Assembly (NCBI GenBank): GCA_005882415.1
Contig: VBAE01000090.1
Span: 1 to 16,529 of the forward strand
Direction: 5' to 3'
Length of the DNA stretch: 16,529 nucleotides
From: Alphaproteobacteria bacterium
GTDB lineage: Bacteria > Pseudomonadota > Alphaproteobacteria > Sphingomonadales > Sphingomonadaceae
The notes beneath the pieces were generated by a model that saw only the letters and a program-made list of their open reading frames with translations, did not search any database and had not been told where the DNA came from. Position 1 is the first letter of the stretch. Every line of letters starts with the position of its first letter. Of the stretch, positions 12,409 through 16,529 are shown piece by piece. A program made the position numbers and the translations under genes.

Positions 12409-13956
12409 TCAGCGGCACGTCGTTCCCGGCCCCTCGTCCAGATCCAGACACCGCCCATCGATCACGTTCGGCGCGATCGGCACCCCGATGATTGAAGCCA
12501 GCGTCGGAAGAATATCCACCGTCTCCACCGGAAGCGCCTGTTCGAAGGGCACCATCCCCTTGCGCCAGAACAGGATCGGCACCCGCCGGTCGTAATCCCA
12601 GGGGCTGCCATGGGTCGCGACATAGCCTCGGCTGGTGTCGGCGATCGGCGTGATCCGGGGCTTCAAAAGCACGATGAAGTCGCCCGACCGCTCGGGATCG
12701 AAACTCGCTTTGGCCCGCTCGATCAGGCTCCACGTATCGGGCGATCCCTTAGGCGCGGCCGTCGCGAGCAGCTGCGCCTTGGTGAACACAGCGGCCACCT
12801 GCGGGTGGCGCCGATACGCCGCCACCGCCTCATTCAGCACCCGCGTCCGCTGCGCAGCGGTGAGCCCGGTGTCGACATACATGTCGCCGAACGGGCCATC
12901 CCCATACAGCACCGGGCCCTTGAGCTTCAGCTTCGCCCCAAGAGCCTTGCCCATCGTCTCAGCGCTCAGCGCCGGATCGACCCGCGCCGCTTCGGTGATG
13001 CCATGGTCGCGGTGGCGCTCGGGGATGTCGGTGCCGCCATGGTCGGCGGTCAGCATCACCACATAGTCGATCCCGTCCGCGTCCAGCCCGCGGAAGAATT
13101 CGCCGAGCGCGCTGTCGAGCGCCATCAGTTGGATGCACATCTCGCTGCCCTGGGTGCCGTAGGTGTGGCCGACATAGTCGGTCGCCGACATGCCGAGGAT
13201 GAGGAGGTCGGTCGCCTCGCCCTGCCCCAGCTTCATCTCGCGCCGGAGCCGGTCGCCGAGCCCCAGCGTCGCGCGGTCGAAGTCGGGCGAGGCGCGGAAG
13301 CCGGTGCGGTCGTCCTTGTCGCGGGCGAAGCGGCCGGCGCCGACCGGCTTGCCGCCGCCGCCCACCGCAACCGCCCGGCTGCGCGCCTCGCACAGGCCCG
13401 GGAGCGGCCGTGCCTCGCGATATTCCTTGCCGTTCCAATACCAGCGCTGGTCCGGCCCATAGCCCCCCATCATGATCGCCGCCCGGTCCTTGCCCGAGGC
13501 GACCGCGACCCGGCTTCGCGGATCGGCGCGCTTCATATAGTCGCCGAGCGCCGGCACCCTCAGATGGATGGTCGAGACCGTGTATTTGTCATGGGTGCTC
13601 CCCGGCACCCGCTCGTCCTCGGAGCAATAGACGTTCTTGTCCTCGCGCGGGGCTTTCAAGTTGAACCAGTTGTTGGCGATGATCCCGGTCCGCGCCGGGT
13701 GCGAGCCGGTGAGGATGGTCGAGTGGCCAGGGCAAGTCTCGGTCGCATTGTGCGACTGGTAGCCGAGCGGGAAAACCACCCCCCGCGACAGCCGCTGGAG
13801 CCCGGCATCGAAATGCTGCCGATACTGGTTGAACAAATCCGCCGAGAATTGGTCGACCGAGATCACCACCACCAGCTTGGGCTTCTGCGGCGCCTGGGCT
13901 TGAGCGGGCGCGAGGAAGGGCAAGGCAAGCAGGGCTGCGAGACGGGCGAGCTTCAT
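12409..13956 (-). CDS. Secreted alkaline phosphatase, PafA/PhoK type
   Basis: A 515-residue periplasmic or secreted phosphomonoesterase. Residues 1-21 form a signal peptide ending AQAQA. Active-site residues of the PafA/PhoK class are visible. Metal ligands are D35 (VDQF), D260 and H264 (SATDYVGH), D305 and H306 (TADHGG), and H449 (ATHGSPWD). The nucleophile is Thr74 in ETCPGHST. Phosphate-binding residues are Asn95/96 (ANNW), and K156 and R158 (SGKDR). These match the Sphingomonas PhoK enzyme, which uses Thr instead of the Ser of classic PhoA. It probably releases phosphate from organic esters. Length is close to the family's 540-560. It is monocistronic and convergent with uup. No Pho-box was identified. 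Confidence 0.92.
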   Translation of the reverse strand: MKLARLAALLALPFLAPAQAQAPQKPKLVVVISVDQFSADLFNQYRQHFDAGLQRLSRGVVFPLGYQSHNATETCPGHSTILTGSHPARTGIIANNWFNLKAPREDKNVYCSEDERVPGSTHDKYTVSTIHLRVPALGDYMKRADPRSRVAVASGKDRAAIMMGGYGPDQRWYWNGKEYREARPLPGLCEARSRAVAVGGGGKPVGAGRFARDKDDRTGFRASPDFDRATLGLGDRLRREMKLGQGEATDLLILGMSATDYVGHTYGTQGSEMCIQLMALDSALGEFFRGLDADGIDYVVMLTADHGGTDIPERHRDHGITEAARVDPALSAETMGKALGAKLKLKGPVLYGDGPFGDMYVDTGLTAAQRTRVLNEAVAAYRRHPQVAAVFTKAQLLATAAPKGSPDTWSLIERAKASFDPERSGDFIVLLKPRITPIADTSRGYVATHGSPWDYDRRVPILFWRKGMVPFEQALPVETVDILPTLASIIGVPIAPNVIDGRCLDLDEGPGTTCR

Positions 13957-14034
13957 GGTGGCGGAATCCCCTTTTTCTGTTTGTACCGCCTCTACACATC
14001 GCGCGCTTTTGGTAAAACGGGGTAGCGCTCGACA

Positions 14035-14055
14035 CTGCCACGATCTTTATGGCAG
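14035..14055. promoter_or_regulatory. Inverted repeat in the divergent promoter region
   Basis: CTGCCA (14035-14040) and TGGCAG (14050-14055) are perfect arms with 9 nt between them, located 35 bp before the DUF4337 start and 80 bp from the phosphatase start. It could be an operator for either gene; no regulator is known. Confidence 0.3.
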
Positions 14056-14089
14056 CCAGCGAAAAAACAAACGGGGGAGCCACAGGAAA

Positions 14090-14657
14090 ATGGATTCGAC
14101 GGACGCAGCGGACCTGATCGCGGAGCTTCACGAGGAGAGGGCGGAGAGCGCGTTGGACGACCGCTTCCGAGGCCGCGCGGCCCTCCTCATCGCAGCCCTC
14201 GCCGCAGTGCTCGCGATCGGCGGCCTCGGCGGCGGCAACGCCACCGACGACATGGTCGGCAACAACATCAAGGCCTCCGACTCCTGGGCCTTCTACCAGG
14301 CGAAAAACGTCCGCCAGACGATGTACGACGGCCGAGGCTCGGCTCGCCAAATACGAAGCGACGGTGAAGCGCTACGACAGCGAGCCCGACCCCAAGGCCC
14401 CCGGCGATCCGCTGAAGGGCGAGGGCAAGAAGGAGCTGAAAGCGCGCGCCCAGTCCTTCGAACAGGGATTCGAGCAAGCCTCTGAAAGGGATAACAATTT
14501 CGACCTCGCCGAGGTCCTGCTCCAGCTCGCTTTAGTACTCGGCTCAGTGGCGATCCTCGCGCTCAGCCGCTGGACCCTGATCGTCTCCGCTTTGCTGGGA
14601 ATCGCCGGATCGCTCCTGACCCTGAACGGCTTCTTCCTGCTCGTCCCGCTCGGCTAG
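14090..14657 (+). pseudogene. DUF4337 membrane protein gene, frameshifted
   Basis: The ATG at 14090 is preceded by GGGGGAG and AGGAAA. The first 80 residues are typical of DUF4337: MDSTDAADLIAELHEERAES, a membrane segment (ALLIAALAAVLAIGGLGG), then NIKASDSWAFYQAKNVRQTM. At about 14330 the frame shifts. The natural continuation (AEARLAKYEATVKRYDSEP, GEGKKELKARAQSFEQ, FDLAEVLLQLALVLGSVAIL and a last membrane segment) lies in another frame, ending with TAG at 14655. Compared with the family, part of the helix between QTMY and RLAKY also seems missing, so a deletion rather than a single-base error is likely. Function of the family is unknown. The stop overlaps the stop of the convergent TPR gene (CTAG). 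Confidence 0.75.
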
Positions 14658-16529
14658 CCGCCCCTCGCCGCGTCCAGGTGCTGGCGGATCTCGGCGTCGG
14701 TCGGGGCGCCGCGGGCCGCTTGCTGCATCAGCGTCAGGCCCTGCGCCTTGTCCTTGCCGCTCTTGTAGAGGATCCAGCCCAAAGTGTCCGCGGTCGAAGG
14801 GTTGGCCTTGTCGAGCGACCAGGCCTTGCGGGCGAGCGGGATCGCCATTTCATATTCGCCGCGCTCCGAATAAGCCCAGGCGAGGTTGTTCAAGACCGTC
14901 CCGTCCCGATCGCCGATCCGAAGCCGAAGCCGCTCGTAAATGGCGATCGCCCCGTCCCAGCGCCCCGACTGCATAAAGCTGTTCGCCGCCAATATCTGGG
15001 CGGAGACGTTCTGCGGGTTCTGCTGGATGAACAGCTCGAGCACCTTGGCGGCGCCGGCGCTATTGCCTGAATTGCGAAGCGCCTCGATCAGCCGCATCGC
15101 GACCGGCTCGCTGAAGGCGATATTGGCCGCCTTGCGATATTCCTGAACCGCGGCGGCATAGTCGCCTTTGATTCCGAGCGCGTCGCCGACCATCACGCTC
15201 GCGTCGGGCGCTCCGGGATTGGCCGCCTGAAGGCGCCGCGCACGCTGCAGCGCCTCGTCGCCGAGACCGCGAGCAAGGAGGGCGCGGATGAGGGGGATTT
15301 GCAGGCTCGCCTCGCCGGGCCGCGCGTCTGCGGTCCCGCGCATCGCGGCGAGCTGGCTGTCGTCGACCGGTTCGGCGAGCAGGCCCGCGCTACGCGCCTG
15401 CGGCCGTGCGGCCCGGGCGAGGTAGACGGACGCCCCTCTCATATCGCCCTGCTTCTGAAGCGCCTTGCCGAACAGGGTCAGCACATATGCGTCGGCGTCC
15501 GGCGAATTGGCGACCGGGCGAAGGGTGTCGATGGTGCCGGCATAATCGCCTTTGCGCCACTGGGCGGAGGCGAGGAGGCGGCGCGCCTTGCGGTTGTCGG
15601 GCTGCATGGCGACCAGCTTGGCGAGCCGCTGGATCGCCTGCCCTTCATTGCCGGTCTGGAGCTCGATGCTGCTCGCCAGAAGCATCCCCGCGGGCTCGTC
15701 GTCGAGCGCTCCGCCGGTGCGCTGGTAGAGGTCGCGGGCGAGGTCGAAATTGCCGCCCCGGGCGGCGAGCATCGCCTGCAGGTAGAAAGCCATCGCATTG
15801 TCCGGCGACAGCTCCAGCACATGCCGGCTGTCGGCGAGCATCGCGCGCATCTGGCCCAAGTCGCCCTCGGTGATCGCCCGCTCGGTCAGCGCATTTAAGT
15901 CGTTGGGGTCGATCTCCAGCGCTTTATCGAACCAGGGCAGAGCGGCGGCGAGGCCATATTGGTTGCGGGTGATCTCGCCCCGCAAAGTCAGCGCCTCGAC
16001 GCTGCGCGGGTTAAGCGCGACCGCTTTGTCGGCCGCCTCCACCGCCTGCGCCAGAGCGCCGCTGCCGCGCCGGAAGCGGGCGACGTCGATCCACACGTCC
16101 GGATCGTTGCCCCCGGCGGCGATCGCCTTGTCGAACTCGGCCGCCGCCGCTGCGTCGTTCCCGAGGACGAGCAGCGCCCGCCCCCGCATCCGCGCCGCAT
16201 AGGCCGCGAAGGCCGGCGGCGCTTTCGACGCCTCGTCGAGCGCCTGCTGCGCCTCCTTCTGGAGAAGCAAAGCGTGGGCCATCAGATGGCGGGTCTCGGC
16301 CACCGGCACGCCCGTTTGGCGCGCCCGCGTGATCTCCGCTTCCGCCGCCGCCCCGTCGCCGAGCAGGAGCAAAGTCTTCGCCTGGGCGATCCGGAACCGG
16401 CCGTTATTCGGATCCGACTTGATCGCGTTCATGAACTCGATCCGGGCGGTACGCGGCTGCCCCTGCTCCAGCGCCGCCAGCCCGCGCCGATAGCTGTCCC
16501 CGCTCCCCCCCGGCGCATTCGAGCAGGCG
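14654..16529 (-). CDS. TPR-repeat lipoprotein (PEP-CTERM-type TPR protein PrsT-like), start beyond right edge
   Basis: 624 residues are visible. The frame is open to the window edge, where it reads AC-SNAPGGSGDSYRRGLAAL. The Cys is in lipobox position, so this is probably the start of the mature lipoprotein, with only the signal peptide missing. The rest is a long solenoid of tetratricopeptide repeats, for example FDKALEIDPNDLNALTERAI and EYEMAIPLARKAWSLDKANP, closing with STADTLGWILYKSG. The layout resembles the TPR lipoproteins of exopolysaccharide/PEP-CTERM systems (PrsT). Those are usually longer (about 900 residues), so a general TPR lipoprotein is possible. It likely acts as a scaffold at the outer membrane. 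A Met at 16432 is internal and not the start. Confidence 0.8.
   Translation of the reverse strand, partial: ACSNAPGGSGDSYRRGLAALEQGQPRTARIEFMNAIKSDPNNGRFRIAQAKTLLLLGDGAAAEAEITRARQTGVPVAETRHLMAHALLLQKEAQQALDEASKAPPAFAAYAARMRGRALLVLGNDAAAAAEFDKAIAAGGNDPDVWIDVARFRRGSGALAQAVEAADKAVALNPRSVEALTLRGEITRNQYGLAAALPWFDKALEIDPNDLNALTERAITEGDLGQMRAMLADSRHVLELSPDNAMAFYLQAMLAARGGNFDLARDLYQRTGGALDDEPAGMLLASSIELQTGNEGQAIQRLAKLVAMQPDNRKARRLLASAQWRKGDYAGTIDTLRPVANSPDADAYVLTLFGKALQKQGDMRGASVYLARAARPQARSAGLLAEPVDDSQLAAMRGTADARPGEASLQIPLIRALLARGLGDEALQRARRLQAANPGAPDASVMVGDALGIKGDYAAAVQEYRKAANIAFSEPVAMRLIEALRNSGNSAGAAKVLELFIQQNPQNVSAQILAANSFMQSGRWDGAIAIYERLRLRIGDRDGTVLNNLAWAYSERGEYEMAIPLARKAWSLDKANPSTADTLGWILYKSGKDKAQGLTLMQQAARGAPTDAEIRQHLDAARGG

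Noticed and set aside
12610..14025. 471-codon plus-strand open frame antisense to the phosphatase gene
   Set aside because: Arg/Ala/Val-rich product without domains; the opposite strand carries all catalytic motifs of the phosphatase.

Overview
The window is GC-rich DNA from an alphaproteobacterium, most probably a member of the Sphingomonadales (Sphingomonas-like). This is inferred from the protein types (DUF3597, DUF4337, a PafA/PhoK-type phosphatase, scpAB next to tatABC), from the dispersed palindromic repeats between genes, and from codon use. No rRNA, tRNA or CRISPR array was seen. Both edges cut genes: the 3' end of uvrA on the left, and a TPR lipoprotein gene on the right that lacks only its start.

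Left accessory block (about 430-2180). After uvrA there is a visibly more AT-rich island, all on the plus strand and tightly packed: a RelE/HigB-like toxin, an overlapping XRE-type antitoxin, a small frame that may be the displaced C-terminus of that antitoxin, an overlapping SecB-like chaperone, and a DUF1508 protein. Toxin, antitoxin and SecB-like chaperone in this order are the layout of a toxin-antitoxin-chaperone (TAC) system. This is the most interesting module in the window. The antitoxin tail, where a chaperone-dependence segment would lie, appears to be frameshifted.

Repeat-rich accessory block (about 2290-7510). It holds a ribbon-helix-helix regulator whose natural start codon seems to have become ATA, and a divergent gene split by a palindromic intergenic repeat. 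Two direct copies of a 150-bp repeat with inverted ends flank a parDE toxin-antitoxin pair and a terminase-small-subunit-like protein. Beyond them come a DUF3597 protein, a small exported membrane protein, a broken fragment of the terminase-like gene, two very small genes with strong ribosome binding sites, and an entericidin-like lipoprotein followed by a textbook terminator.

Core block (7515-16529). scpA-scpB-tatA-tatB-tatC form a minus-strand operon (chromosome segregation plus twin-arginine export), with ATGA overlaps at scpA/scpB and tatB/tatC. Divergent from it is uup, an ABC-F ATPase gene. A 126-bp composite inverted repeat separates uup from a convergent secreted alkaline phosphatase gene. 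Then come a frameshifted DUF4337 membrane-protein gene and, convergent with it, the TPR lipoprotein gene.

Long frames antisense to uup, the phosphatase, tatBC and the terminase-like gene are GC-driven shadows and were left out.
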